The notes under the pieces are model-generated. The model saw only the letters and a list, made by a program, of their open reading frames with translations. It did not search any database and was not told the origin of the DNA. This document shows, in pieces, positions 33,915 to 45,200 of a stretch of 64,000 bases of DNA; position 1 is the stretch's first letter, and every line of letters begins with the position of its first letter. This stretch comes from Chitinophagaceae bacterium. Lineage in GTDB: Bacteria; Bacteroidota; Bacteroidia; Chitinophagales; Chitinophagaceae. The stretch covers positions 1-64,000 of the forward strand of contig JADKKA010000001.1 in assembly GCA_016720745.1 (NCBI GenBank), given 5' to 3'. Made by a program: the position numbers and the translations under genes.

Positions 33915-36900
33915 TCAAACTACATCCAGCTTCTCTTCCTTTGCCCTTTCAGCATATGCAACCGGACTGAGATTAATCATGAGTTTGGCTTTATAGGTTT
34001 CCAGCTCCTGTTCGCTAAAATTCTGCAATAGGTATTTAACCAAATCTTCCTGATTGGGTTGTCCCAAAGACATTCTGTAAACCATCAGCGTTTTTAACAA
34101 ACGCTCCAAATGAAAACCATCCTTGGAAAATGGGTAAAGAGGCACCGTTCTTTCCAATGGGTATTTCACAAGTGGAACATGCCAATAGGGAACTAATTGA
34201 CACTATCTCCTCTTAACATATGATCGTTTTCTGCCATAGCAGAAAGCATAGCCCATGGAGATTTATCAATTGATCCGGTTTTCAATTGCCCTTTATACCT
34301 TTCGAAAAGATTCAATCGCAAAGCAAAATGCTTGTACCGATTGATCCGCCCTTCTCTTTGCTCAAGATCAATCGCATTGTCGGGTAATGACCAGTGCATC
34401 AATTCCCGACAGTATTTGTGAAAATCGAGCCCCTCCTGTCCGATAGAAGTAGTTGCAAGAATGAAAGGCCGGAAAGGTGAATTAAATGCATCCTGGACCG
34501 ATTGCTTACGCTTATTGGTATCCTCTGTCTCCTGTTGGTCGATGAATGCAATCGCGTAATGTATGCGAAGTGCCTCCCTTTGAATAAGTCCACGTGAATT
34601 TAGCAGGTCTGCATCCAGGGTGGATGTCCGGATGGAAAGTACTGATGCAAGTGTCTCAACTATTTTAATAATAACCGGGTCCTTTTTTTGTACTCCTTTC
34701 TTTTAAGAAGAATATTCCCATCTGTCTGCATATAGAAATATTCGTCTAAAACAGCTCTCAAACATCCATTCATATTATAATTGATAACCGCAAGCCAATA
34801 GTCGGATTTCGCAATCGAATTGGTTAGATCAATAATTGAAATCGCCTCCGGTGAATTAAAATAGGAACGGGATGCATTTGCAAAATAAACACTGGAAGTA
34901 AATAATAAGGGAAACACAAAATTATCCGAAAGCTCTGCGCCAATTGTAACATTGCTTAACAAAGTTTGCAACATGACACAAGCACTTCCCCCTAATGCAA
35001 TTGAAGCCAGGGTAGATTCCAGATTTAACGGAATCGAACCCAAACCCAATTCCACTGCCAGGCCTGTTGGTCCGGAGTGATCAATTACTTTCATCCATTT
35101 ATACAGCTGGTTCAGGTTCTTATTCATTTCCCAGCTATCAATATCATAATCCGAATCCTCGGAGCAAATCGCTTTTAATTTTAAAGGATGGTTCTTATAA
35201 TCAAGAAATAACAATTCAAAAAGATACCATCTTGCATCCGTTGCTATTGCAGGACGCTGAACAAATGATTCCATTCCCTGCAGATCTGCTTTAATCATTG
35301 ATCCAATGTTGTTCCTCACTGACTCAAGACTTTGCTCCGGATCTAGTTTCAGGTTTGAATTTACCAGATCAGCCAGATTCCAGGATGGGTAACAATAACT
35401 CAATAAAGAATAAGAAGAATCATCATTCTTAAATACAAGACGAGGTCGTGGCAACCGCGTTTGTTTTGTTATCTCCTCAGCATCCGACTGATCTGTCCCT
35501 TCCTCTACCGAATTATCATTTGCAAAATACTGACGGACCTGACTTGAAGGAGCTATTTTAATTGCTTCCGGATTTCCGGTAGTAAAACATTCTGCAGCAT
35601 AAGATGCGATTGTTGAAATAGCACGAGGCTCAACTGCGAACTTTCCAAATATCATTGTCTTGGAAAAACCCTCCTTGCCTTGAAAAGGTGCTTCTAATTT
35701 GTAATAAGGCATGGAAGGGGGAATCCAAAGCAATTGAGATCCCGGCTCGACACTTTCCCTGATCAGCCAGTTCATCTTTGCATTTGGAAAATCCTTCAGT
35801 GAATATGAATTTAACAATTCAAATGGTAAAAATGTACCGGCTAGCTTTGTGGCTTCAAGCAAACCTGGATTTTTTTCATCATACAACTCTCTGAAGAGAT
35901 TTTTTAATTTGTATTTCTCCATAAAGGAAAGCGGGAATGGAGCAGTCTTACAATACTCCAGAGGAGAATAAATACTTTGGTCATTCGCTTCTATTTTCTG
36001 TACAATCTGATCCGCTGCCATGAAGTTACTCAGGTCACGACTATCAATGTCCAGAACCACTGTTCTCGAATGAAGCAGAGATCGTTCAGGTGATTCCTCA
36101 TAGGCGATATTTCGCTCAGTTCTGCAAATGTATTTATACAACCAGCGCTCAACTCTGTTTGTGATTTCGCCCAATTCATCTGGAGCGAAATAGCGCAAAG
36201 ACAACATTGCCTCTGTGTATTTCGTCCAATCCTGAATAAAAGCCTGGTAATCTCCCCGCATTAAAAATTTCATCAAAAACTGAAACTCATCATAATGTGA
36301 ATTCCCTTCCAGATTCTCTTCCCTGATCGTGTACATCTTGTAGGGTGTTGCAGAAAGCATGAGCATTTCCGTATGATCATTGCTGAACAATGCCTGCACC
36401 AGATCTGTAGCATCGTCTTCTTCGCTCCTTTTCAAAATATCTGCAAAACGCTGGAATTCATCCAGGATGATTAAATCCGGTTTAAGTGATTCCAATCCTG
36501 CTGTAGCAAGAATTTGTCGCAATTCACCAATTAGTTTCCGGTAATCACCAGAAATCCTGTCAAAACAATCGTACATCAATTGCAGGACTTCACTTTTTGA
36601 TTTTAAAAGTTGATAAAAACGATCCCTGACATTCGGATCAAATTCCTTAAATGTATAACCCGGTTTATCTTTTCGTTCACTCCAATTATTTATTCCCAGA
36701 CTCAAAACCTGTTCATAGGTGGTCTCACGTTTTCCGGGCAACAAACCTGAATTTCTTAGCAACTGATAAATAATAATACGTTCATTCAACATACCACCCC
36801 GTGAATTCATATCCACAGAGGTCTGTGGTGATAATGGAAGAATGGAAAGCCCATTGCTTTTTTCAATCAAATCAGGGTACAAGATCAATTCGGTAAGCCG

Positions 36901-37155
36901 ACTGATTGATTTCTTTTGAGAATCCGGATGAAGTTTTTCAAGATTTTGTCGGGCAAGATATTGACTGGAACAGATATAGAATACTTTGAGATTTCCGCCT
37001 CTCACTTCTTTAAATCTGTCTATTACTCCTTTGGCAATAATTGTTTTTCCCAGTCCCACTTCATCAGCACACAAAAATCTCTGACAGTCCTTTTCTTTCA
37101 AACGACTGTAAATATAATCTACTGATTTTTGTTGAAAGTCTTTTAACTCAAACAT
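33915..37155 (-). CDS. SNF2-like superfamily 2 helicase/ATPase (two frameshifts)
   Basis: Starts at MFELKDFQQKSVDYIY (ATG 37155) or at the upstream ATG 37173. The first overlaps the end of the PLD gene by a few bases, suggesting translational coupling. Motif I is CADEVGLGKTIIAK (residue about 35), motif II PDLIILDEFQRF (DEFQ, about 235) and motif III LMLSATPYKMY (about 270). After a frame change in an A7 run near 34680 come motif V (ATTSIGQEGLDFH) and motif VI (LEQREGRINRYKH) of the second RecA domain. A second frame change near 34190 (GDSVN, then LVPYWHVPLV) leads to the stop at 33915. It is about 1,080 residues long. It probably translocates on double-stranded nucleic acid and acts with the PLD nuclease encoded before it. 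Confidence 0.82.
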
Positions 37156-39035
37156 TGGCTGGTTGATTTTCAAGTATCATTTTAAACGACTTCCACATAG
37201 TTAAAAACTCCAGAATTTCTTTGTCAGATACTACATGTACACTACCTTCTTCCTGATCGAACATCGAAACGATCCTGTCAATATCTGTCAACTTTTTCCT
37301 GTCACGTGACGCGGCCTTCATCAATCGCTCAAATAAAGGTGCATCGACCCCGAATAAGCAGACCAGCCTTCTCCGGGCGCATTTGTTTCATCTTCATCCA
37401 CTGATCCAAGAATAGCATCAACAAGGTCTTCGGAAAGCAACATTCTAAGCAAGCGAAAAAAATTCTTTTTGTCTTTAAAAAGCGAACGAACAACATACTC
37501 TTCTCTGTTTTCCGGCAGATTCGAAACCGGCAATTTAAATACTGCCGCTTTACTTATTCCCTTTTCACTTTTAATTGTAAGCTCAATAATAAAAAAACAA
37601 GAAAGGTCTGCAGGATCTATGTGAGAAAATACCTGCTTGGTTGTAGAACTGCTCAGGTTTTTTGCCAAATCTTCCTGCAAATGAAAAGGCCTGATTGAAA
37701 TACTAACACCTTCCTCTAAGGCAGGAAAAGCTGAAGTATCCACGATCAAATCATAATCATTTTCATCATTTATAACTGCTTCACATTTGACCAATGGCAA
37801 AACTGAAAGCATCCATCTCCATGCTTCATCAAGTTCCTTTTCCAGATCATCCGGTGGAGGTATCTCCGAAAGAGGGTCCGGTACATAAGGAATGATAAAA
37901 TCTTCACTTTCGCTGAAAAATGAATCTTTAAAATATTGTGCCGAATTTCTCCTCTCCCCCTTCAACATCACCATAAACTCAATATTTCCATGGTGTGCAT
38001 TGTATGTCGCGTTAGCAGAACCGATATACAAATCATACGCTGCTCCATACTTGAACAAAAATGCCTTGGCATGAAGATCATTGGGCATTTTGAAATCTGC
38101 TAGTTGATTTTCGGAACCCATAACCGGGTCTGCTTCCATAGAAGACCCTTCAGTTTCAGCTTCCAGTTTTGAAGATCCTTCTACAATCTGATCGTTAATC
38201 CGAAAACAACCTACATCTTTCAATAATGAAACATCCAGTTTTTTAAATGTATCAAGTCTGCTGATCAGAGTTAGTTTTTTTGTACTGGACTTTAGAATTT
38301 TTACAATTCCATCACTGACAAATGGAGAAACCGCAACAATCTCATCACAGTCAAAATTGCCTTTGGTAAATAAGTCGATCTGTGTTTTACTTCCCGGGAT
38401 TCCAGGAAAAAATTTCAAATCCACAAATTCATCATCTCCAACCGGACGGAATTTTACCGACAGAAGTTCATCCAAAAACTGTTTGGGAACATCCCGTTTA
38501 CTTGTCGTATACAGGAATTCGATAAAATCGGCAAGTGGCTTATTGGTTTTCCCGTCTATTTTTGATGGGTTTGGATTCACATCCCCTTCCATCATCACCG
38601 TCATATCCCAGCAGGAATCAAAGGTCAGGTTTCTTGTCAAAACAATTACTTTGTATCGGGCAGGTAAGGTATCGTGTTCATAACGGACAACCCATAACTT
38701 TGGATGAAAAGCTTTCCCTTCCGGAATTAATATTTCATGTATGGATCGTTCCAGGAATCTATACAAGCGATGACTTTTGTATTGGCACTGATTCCACCCA
38801 ATTGGCAAAAAACATCAATTTTATCCGCGGTGTCTTTCAGTGATAAAAACAATTGAAAAGGATCTTTCAAGGACTCCGCGTCAAGTGCACCGGAAAAACG
38901 AAATGCTACGGGAACTGCGATCAGTGCTTTCAGATCAAGCGAATATGTAGTACCAATCGCCCTGGCAAACTTGTATCCTTCTTCATTGATAGTTAACAAT
39001 TCGCCAAATTCAAACTTATTATCGTCCTTATTCAT
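37148..39035 (-). CDS. Phospholipase D-superfamily nuclease-like protein (two frameshifts)
   Basis: The start at 39035 (MNKDDNKFEFGELL) is five bases after the stop of the DUF6361-like gene. A frame change near 38740 joins IDSWNDPYM to HEILIPEGKAFHPKLWVVRY. Two HKD-type motifs are visible. One is HPKLWVVRYE with VLTRNLTFDSCWD (residues about 110-135). The other is DLHAKAFLFK with DLYIGSANATYNA (about 320-345), where N replaces the usual D-x6-G spacing, as in many defence-associated PLDs. A frame change near 37360 adds about 65 residues to the C-terminus (APLFERLMKAASRDRKK, then FLTMWKSFKMILENQPANV), ending inside the helicase start. It is predicted to be a nuclease rather than a lipase because of its partner helicase. 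Confidence 0.8.
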
Positions 39036-39040
39036 AATTT

Positions 39041-40255
39041 CTATTTCCTGAGTCCTTCAAAAATATCTGCCAGGAGTCTTTGAACAACGGCAAAGCGATA
39101 ACTTAAATAATTTACAGATGAATCATCATTCAACGAAATACCTATTGGTAAAACTGCTTTTTGCGCTACGGTCCGATTCGAAAGCCTTGATCGGGATGGC
39201 CCTTTCAATTTGAATTCTCTTTGAGAAATAATCTTGTCAAGCTGTTCCGAGTTTTTTTCAAAATCCAAAATCCCATTTATCCAGGCCCGACAAAAATCTG
39301 AAGTCAGATTTGATATTTTAAATTTCCTATAAATTCCATCAAACATGGAAGGTGAAATACCATCTATTTGTGAAACCGAATTTTTGTAAAAGCTCCATCT
39401 CAATTCCCAATCGTCCTGATCGCTGTATCCGGCAGAGCGGCTGATGAGGTAATTGTACCTGATATAAGCGCCTTGCATGATTTTATCAAACAAAACGGCC
39501 AGCTTTTGCTCAGAAGCAAGAGGAACCTGTGGACCCAAAACTTTCACCATTTCTTCGAATGAAGAAACCTTTAGGATTCCATCCAGGTTAACCCTAAGAA
39601 TATATGCAAGAAGGGATTGTGGAACAGATTCCAGTATTTTAACTTTTAAAAACTGTGCTTCTTCTTTTGTTAAGGGCAATTCAACATTTATCTGCGGTAA
39701 TTTCTCAAATCCTTCACATACCAGGTATTGATTACCGGTTAATTCCCGCAAATCATCAGCCATGAGGTCCTCTCTTGTGTTTCGGCGAGGCGTATAAGTG
39801 TCTTCAAATTTTTTTCGCCGTTTGAAAAATTCACGAACCTGTGAGAGATCAAGATCCTGAGTAATAATTCCGTAGGTTTTGAGTCCGTTCCAATAAATCG
39901 AAGACGGCATTCGCTTCAGTCGCTCTTTTGCCTCCTTCCCTATCAAGCCTGATTGATCCTCCGTCTTGAGAAGTAATTCAATAACCCTTATCTCCTCTCT
40001 TCTAAGAATTGTTCTGAAAGCTGTGAAATCATCATTTTTTCTGTAAATCTCATTGAGAATCCATGGCACCAAAATGAAGTATTTCGCCCTGGTCTGGATT
40101 GTTGTTGTTCCGGGGAAGAACAAATTTGCAAATCCATCACGCACCGATCCTAAACCCAATTCATCCAATGTCCCGGGTTCCTGGGTCATGCTAATGATCG
40201 TTTCCAGATTTTCTCTTTGCTTTTCAGAATAAAAAACCCAACCGATATTGAACAT
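39041..40255 (-). CDS. DUF6361-like protein, first gene of the helicase/PLD operon
   Basis: A 404-residue intact ORF starting MFNIGWVFYSEKQRENLE. The N-terminal block GTLDELGLGSVRDGFANLFF followed by TIQTRAKYFILVPWIL is the signature I associate with the DUF6361 family. The family has no established enzymatic role and is typically found beside PLD-domain proteins and large helicases. The central and C-terminal parts are mostly helical (KVKILESVPQSLLAYILRV, WELRWSFYKNSVSQI). It lies five bases upstream of the PLD gene, so they are surely cotranscribed. A sensor or scaffold role is an inference. The family assignment is from memory of the motif. Confidence 0.72.
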   Translation of the reverse strand: MFNIGWVFYSEKQRENLETIISMTQEPGTLDELGLGSVRDGFANLFFPGTTTIQTRAKYFILVPWILNEIYRKNDDFTAFRTILRREEIRVIELLLKTEDQSGLIGKEAKERLKRMPSSIYWNGLKTYGIITQDLDLSQVREFFKRRKKFEDTYTPRRNTREDLMADDLRELTGNQYLVCEGFEKLPQINVELPLTKEEAQFLKVKILESVPQSLLAYILRVNLDGILKVSSFEEMVKVLGPQVPLASEQKLAVLFDKIMQGAYIRYNYLISRSAGYSDQDDWELRWSFYKNSVSQIDGISPSMFDGIYRKFKISNLTSDFCRAWINGILDFEKNSEQLDKIISQREFKLKGPSRSRLSNRTVAQKAVLPIGISLNDDSSVNYLSYRFAVVQRLLADIFEGLRK

Positions 40256-40294
40256 AAGAATTTGAATATTCCTTAAAATTTGAAATCAACAGAA

Positions 40295-40302
40295 CAAAGG
40301 TA
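40295..40302 (-). promoter_or_regulatory. Candidate -7 box for the DUF6361/PLD/helicase operon
   Basis: CAAAGGTA on the plus strand reads TACCTTTG on the minus strand, matching TAnnTTTG, 40 bases before the start at 40255. No good -33 element was seen. Confidence 0.35.
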
Positions 40303-40544
40303 TAATGTTAAAACGTAATCTATTTACAGTGAATTTAAGAAAATTAGCAGATATATTGAAACATAAGGTGCAACATGCAATTAATAAATAATCGCCAAGT
40401 TTGACAAAAATAAAAATATGATTTACATCATCAGAAATAAAGAGTACCTCTAAAGCGATTTTAACAAATCGTCTGCTTTAAAAATTAATTATGGAAAGGT
40501 CGTTTATTTTATGATCCTTCATGTACAATATAAAATTCAAATTA

Positions 40545-40552
40545 TATATTTG
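40545..40552 (+). promoter_or_regulatory. Candidate -7 box for the lipoprotein gene
   Basis: TATATTTG matches TAnnTTTG exactly and lies 33 bases before the ATG at 40586. Confidence 0.4.
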
Positions 40553-40585
40553 ATCTGAATTTTCGAATTATAAATATTTCTTTTT

Positions 40586-41107
40586 ATGAAATTTATTTTA
40601 TTCTCTCTATTCGGCTTAGCCATTTTATTCTCCTGTACAAAGGAAAACCAACTCTCAGATCCCTCATCAGATAAGGCTTTAATTGAACAGGCTTTGCCGA
40701 CTATCAATCCTGATTCAATAATGAACACAGGTGATTTTGAAAGAGCGCGACCTTGTCCGTACGCTGCAGGCATGGGTGTATTCACCTATGGTCAAAACAT
40801 GGTTGTACCAAATTTGTATTCTATAACGATAGGCGGCTCGGTAGTGAATGCTCCTTTAAATGCTGTCATTGACATTTCATACCGGGTAAGCACAGATCTG
40901 CTCCATTGGTCACAACCAACATTGGTGTATTGCCGAACCATTACCCCTGCCGATACTGGTCTAACCACCATGGTCGGATTCAGTCATCAAATTCTTTACT
41001 TACAACCGGGAGAATGGATCATCTATCGGCCGGTGATTTATGTGGGAGGATGTAGTAATCCTGTTCTGGGGGAGGTGAGGTTGGTGCATGCTTTGAGGAT
41101 GAGGTGA
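40586..41107 (+). CDS. Small secreted lipoprotein of unknown function
   Basis: 173 residues. The N-terminus MKFILFSLFGLAILFSCTKE is a lipoprotein signal with the lipobox cysteine at about residue 17. The mature part is a single beta-rich domain (NLYSITIGGSVVNAPLNAVI, SYRVSTDLLHWSQPTLVYCR, LYLQPGEWIIYRPVIYVGGC). I do not recognise the family. The gene is intact and precedes two other exported proteins. Confidence 0.75.
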   Translation: MKFILFSLFGLAILFSCTKENQLSDPSSDKALIEQALPTINPDSIMNTGDFERARPCPYAAGMGVFTYGQNMVVPNLYSITIGGSVVNAPLNAVIDISYRVSTDLLHWSQPTLVYCRTITPADTGLTTMVGFSHQILYLQPGEWIIYRPVIYVGGCSNPVLGEVRLVHALRMR

Positions 41108-41185
41108 ATTAAAATATTTTCAAGCATAACTATATTCTATACAGCCCAAATCAATGATATATATACAATAACATAGAACATTACA

Positions 41186-42226
41186 ATGCAACAATCTCAA
41201 AAATTATTTCCAAAAACAAAAACTAATAATGTCGTCGTTCATTTAGTAATCTTACTGTCCTTTTTTTATATTGAGTCGAATTCACAGCCTGTATTTGCTG
41301 TTCAATTTGGCAGTACAAATACCTTTTATGATCGACTTGACTCAGCTGTAGCTAATGCCCAAGATGGTTCAACAATTTATATACCAGGGGGAACTTTTAT
41401 TATCGGAACTATTAATATTGAAAAAAGACTTAATTTAATTGGAGTTGGTCATAATCCAGACTCAAGCACAGCAACTTCTTCAACATACTTAAGCGGAGAT
41501 ATTAATTTTGGAGCAGGCGCAGATTATAGTTCTTTGATAGGAATCTATCTTAGTGGATATATCAAATTTTATATTTTACCTGGATCTTCAATTGCATCTA
41601 ATATATTAATTAAAAGGTGCAATTTGTATGGTATTAGCTTCGATCAGACAACTTCAGGAGTAATTATTGACGAATGTATAACTCGATATCATATCAATGT
41701 ATATTATGGTTATTCGTCTTTAAATACTTTTCAGAATTCCATCATAACAGGTACTCTTGGAGGCACTAGTAGCGGATTTTCAAATTGTATAATTAGGAAC
41801 AATATATTTCTTGGGAATTATGCCTATCAAATCAATGGCGGGTCAAATATTATTGAGAATAATATCTTTATGAATGGTACAATTAACGGTAATAATTTTT
41901 GCTATAATAATATTACAAACTCAACTTCAAATATATTTTCGGGTCAACTAATTTCCTTGAATAATCAAATAAATGTGTCAGATATTTTCATTAATCAATC
42001 AGGTTCAATTTATTCATATACAGATGATTACTATCTAACTATTACATGTCCGGGAAAGAATGCCGGAACTGACGGCACTGATATTGGCATTTATGGAGGC
42101 TTTTCTCCTTGGAAGGATGGCTCTGTACCGTATAACCCTCATGTTCAATTTCAGAATATTCCATCTGTAACAAATGCAAACGGTAATTTAAATATCAACA
42201 TTAGAGTTGGGGCTCAAGATCACTAA
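41186..42226 (+). CDS. Secreted right-handed beta-helix protein
   Basis: 346 residues with an N-terminal signal segment (FIDL-like HLVILLSFFYIESNSQPVFA). The start of the helix is DRLDSAVANAQDGSTIYIPG followed by GTFIIGTINIEKRLNLIGVG, the typical opening of pectate-lyase-like proteins. It is followed by rungs rich in N and I (FSNCIIRNNIFLGNYAYQIN, NIIENNIFMNGTINGNNF). It has no type A sorting domain; the end (NGNLNINIRVGAQDH) is a tail seen on other beta-helix proteins of this phylum. It overlaps the next ORF by about 20 bases, implying translational coupling or a downstream start in the next gene. Confidence 0.75.
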   Translation: MQQSQKLFPKTKTNNVVVHLVILLSFFYIESNSQPVFAVQFGSTNTFYDRLDSAVANAQDGSTIYIPGGTFIIGTINIEKRLNLIGVGHNPDSSTATSSTYLSGDINFGAGADYSSLIGIYLSGYIKFYILPGSSIASNILIKRCNLYGISFDQTTSGVIIDECITRYHINVYYGYSSLNTFQNSIITGTLGGTSSGFSNCIIRNNIFLGNYAYQINGGSNIIENNIFMNGTINGNNFCYNNITNSTSNIFSGQLISLNNQINVSDIFINQSGSIYSYTDDYYLTITCPGKNAGTDGTDIGIYGGFSPWKDGSVPYNPHVQFQNIPSVTNANGNLNINIRVGAQDH

Positions 42227-45200
42227 GATTTTATTTCAATGCCATATAATCACATCTATATTGAGAAGCTTTCTGATATTTAATTTTTTAATTGTATTTA
42301 ATTCCTTAGTGTATGGTCAGCCCGATTTAATGCTTAACCAACCTATGGTTTTAAGTCCTATGAACCTTCATATCGGGGAGACTGATACCATTTTCTTTCA
42401 GGTTCAAAATTTCGGTACTCTCGGAGCCTCTTCAAGCCATATTGGCATCTATATCTCCCCAACAACATTTAGGTCTGACGCTCAACTCATGGGCGAAATT
42501 TCTCTTGAAGGGTTACCTGCCGGTTCCGTAAGTGATGTTATAAAATATGTACATCCTATACCATATACATTTAGCCCTGGTGTAGCGTATATTTTTATCG
42601 AATTAAATGTTTTAGATGAAATTCCAGGTGAGGATTTGAGTAATAATGAGAATATCTCTAGCCCAATAACACTAAACTTAGCTTGGGCTGAACAGAATAT
42701 TCCATATCCAATAATATTTATTCATGGGTTGAACGGTAGTGATGAAACATGGATCAACATGATTGATTCATTAAATTATTTTTATGGTCTTTCCTATGGT
42801 GGTCGTTTAGATTTTTGCTTGAATCAGGATGGAGACAATTTTACTTCGAATCTTACTAGTGACTACAGAGATTGGACTGATACGAATAATCTCCTTCCAG
42901 GCGACTTCTTTACTATAAATTTTGATGTTGACATCTTCGGTACAGCTCATGATATTGATTACAAAAGTAATCAAGCAGGTATCGTTAAACAAGGTTTAGC
43001 AGTTCGCGATGCAATAAAGCACGTCTTAGCTATAACAGGCAGGGAAAAAGTATTGCTTGTTTGTCATAGCATGGGAGGACTAGCTGCACGTGAGTATTTG
43101 CAAAATGGCAATTTGTTTCAACAAAATGATGGACTTAAACATGTAGCAAAGCTTGTCACCATTGGTACGCCACATGGAGGAAGTAATGCGACGGATTTCG
43201 GTATTGTTATTGACGAGAATTCAGAAGCAGTTCGAGATTTAAGAACCGGTTATGCCTACTCATATTACTGGCCACTCGGAGCTCCAAACCCGAATCGTGA
43301 TGCACCAGGCACTTACTTGTTTGGCGGAGTTGAAGACTTAAATTATATGGTAGACAGTTATTTTAGCTTATTCTTTAATGCTGATGTAAATTGTGATGGA
43401 GTTGTTTCAGGCCAACCCTTCATAGGTCTTAATAATAGAAGTATTCCGGTTGATTTATCATACGCATGTGTAGTAGGCACTGGAGATCTTCTAGGGGGTG
43501 ATGGGGTGGTATTAGAAAACAATGCAAATCTTAATAACTATATTTCTGTAAATGCAAAAGTATATACTTGGCCCAAAACATCCGGGGTATTATGGCATTC
43601 AGAATTGACAAAACAATTTTCGAAAATCATTCAAGCAATTGATGAGCCGTTTGATTTTAACTCCGGCCACACATTTAAGATCTCTACAGATCAATTATAT
43701 TATGGAACTATAACTGATCAAAGTACATCTGGTTCGCGAGATTATGATGGCTATCAAATTAATATCACTTCAAGTGGTACTTTTTCATTGCAGGTATATG
43801 ACATTCCTGTTTCAATATTTACAGTCAGCATTTATAATTCAAGTGGAACTAATATTTTGAATGTCAATAGCAATAAAAAAAGTAGTTTAAACCTAAATGC
43901 CGTTCTTACAGCTGGCACCTTTTACATCGTAATTTCTGGCATTACAGAATCAAGGACGGTATATTCCCCATATGCTTTTAACTGCACTTTCAGAGCTATT
44001 CAAACGTATTGCCAAGGAACCACATATTTAAGTACATCATCAGGAACTTTTACTGATGGAAGTGGAACAAGTAATTATAGTAGTAATTCTGATTGCAAAT
44101 GGTTGATTCAACCAAGTGGCGCAACCAACATCCACATTAATTTTTCATTTTTTGATGTAAGTAACCCGAATGACACTGTATACATTTATGACGGAAACTC
44201 AGTCATATCTCCTCTATTAGCCAAGTGGACTGGAAATACATTGCCTGGTAGTGTTTCATCAACCAGCGGCTGTCTATTGGTTCGATTTTCCACTGATGGA
44301 AGTATCACTGCAGGCGGATGGACAGCAAATTATTCCTCTACAATTGTCAATACATTTTGTTCAAGTAGCAATGTTTTAACTTCGCCAAATGGTAGTTTTT
44401 CGGATGGAAGTGATACCTCTGATTATGCTAACTTTACCCATTGTACATGGTTAATTCGGCCTGCTGGGGCATTTAATATTAACCTCAATTTTACCACTTT
44501 CAATACAGAAAGTGGGATTGATTTTGTAAATGTTTATGATGGTGGTGATGACTCTGCTCCATTACTCGGCTCCTTTTCTGGCGCATCCTTACCACCTGTT
44601 ATTTCCTCCTCAGGAGGACAAATGTTTATTGAGTTTATTAGCAATAATTTAATCACTTTAGCAGGATGGCATGCATTTTATACTTCTAACATTCCGAATG
44701 TCAGCAATGGAATTGTTGAATATGAGTATTGGTTCGACACAGTTATTACAAGCATTGTTAATATCTCCTTAGTTCCACAAGCCATTTTAAATCTAAACAC
44801 AAATATTAACACAAGAAGCCTCTCGACTGGATTACATACGCTACATCTTCGTTTCAAGGATCAAAATGAGGATTGGAGCTCTGTTTTGAGTAAGTACATT
44901 TATGTTTATTCAAGCATGCCGGTGTTGAACTCTAGTATTTCAAAATATGAATATTGGTTTGACAATGATTACTCTTCTGCTACCACATCTTTGATTTCAC
45001 CAAACAGAAATTACGTTTTAAATGCAGCTTTGACCGCAACTTTTCTTAGTCACGGCCTACATTCCATGCATATTCGATTTGGAGATATGGGTGGTACATG
45101 GAGTTCTGTTCTGAGTGAGTTCATCTATAAATCAGGAATTTCTGGAAGTGGCTTGTATCAAATGAGCAATTATCGTTATTGGGTGGACAATGATACGTCT

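Larger units (their letters stand above)
40256..40585. other. 330-bp divergent intergenic region
   Basis: There is no ORF. It separates the reverse-strand helicase/PLD operon from the forward-strand lipoprotein gene and carries one candidate -7 box for each direction. Confidence 0.6.

Noticed and set aside
33327..40255. DISARM or Zorya system
   Set aside because: Helicase and PLD are present, but DUF1998 and methylase (DISARM) or motA/motB-like genes (Zorya) are absent.
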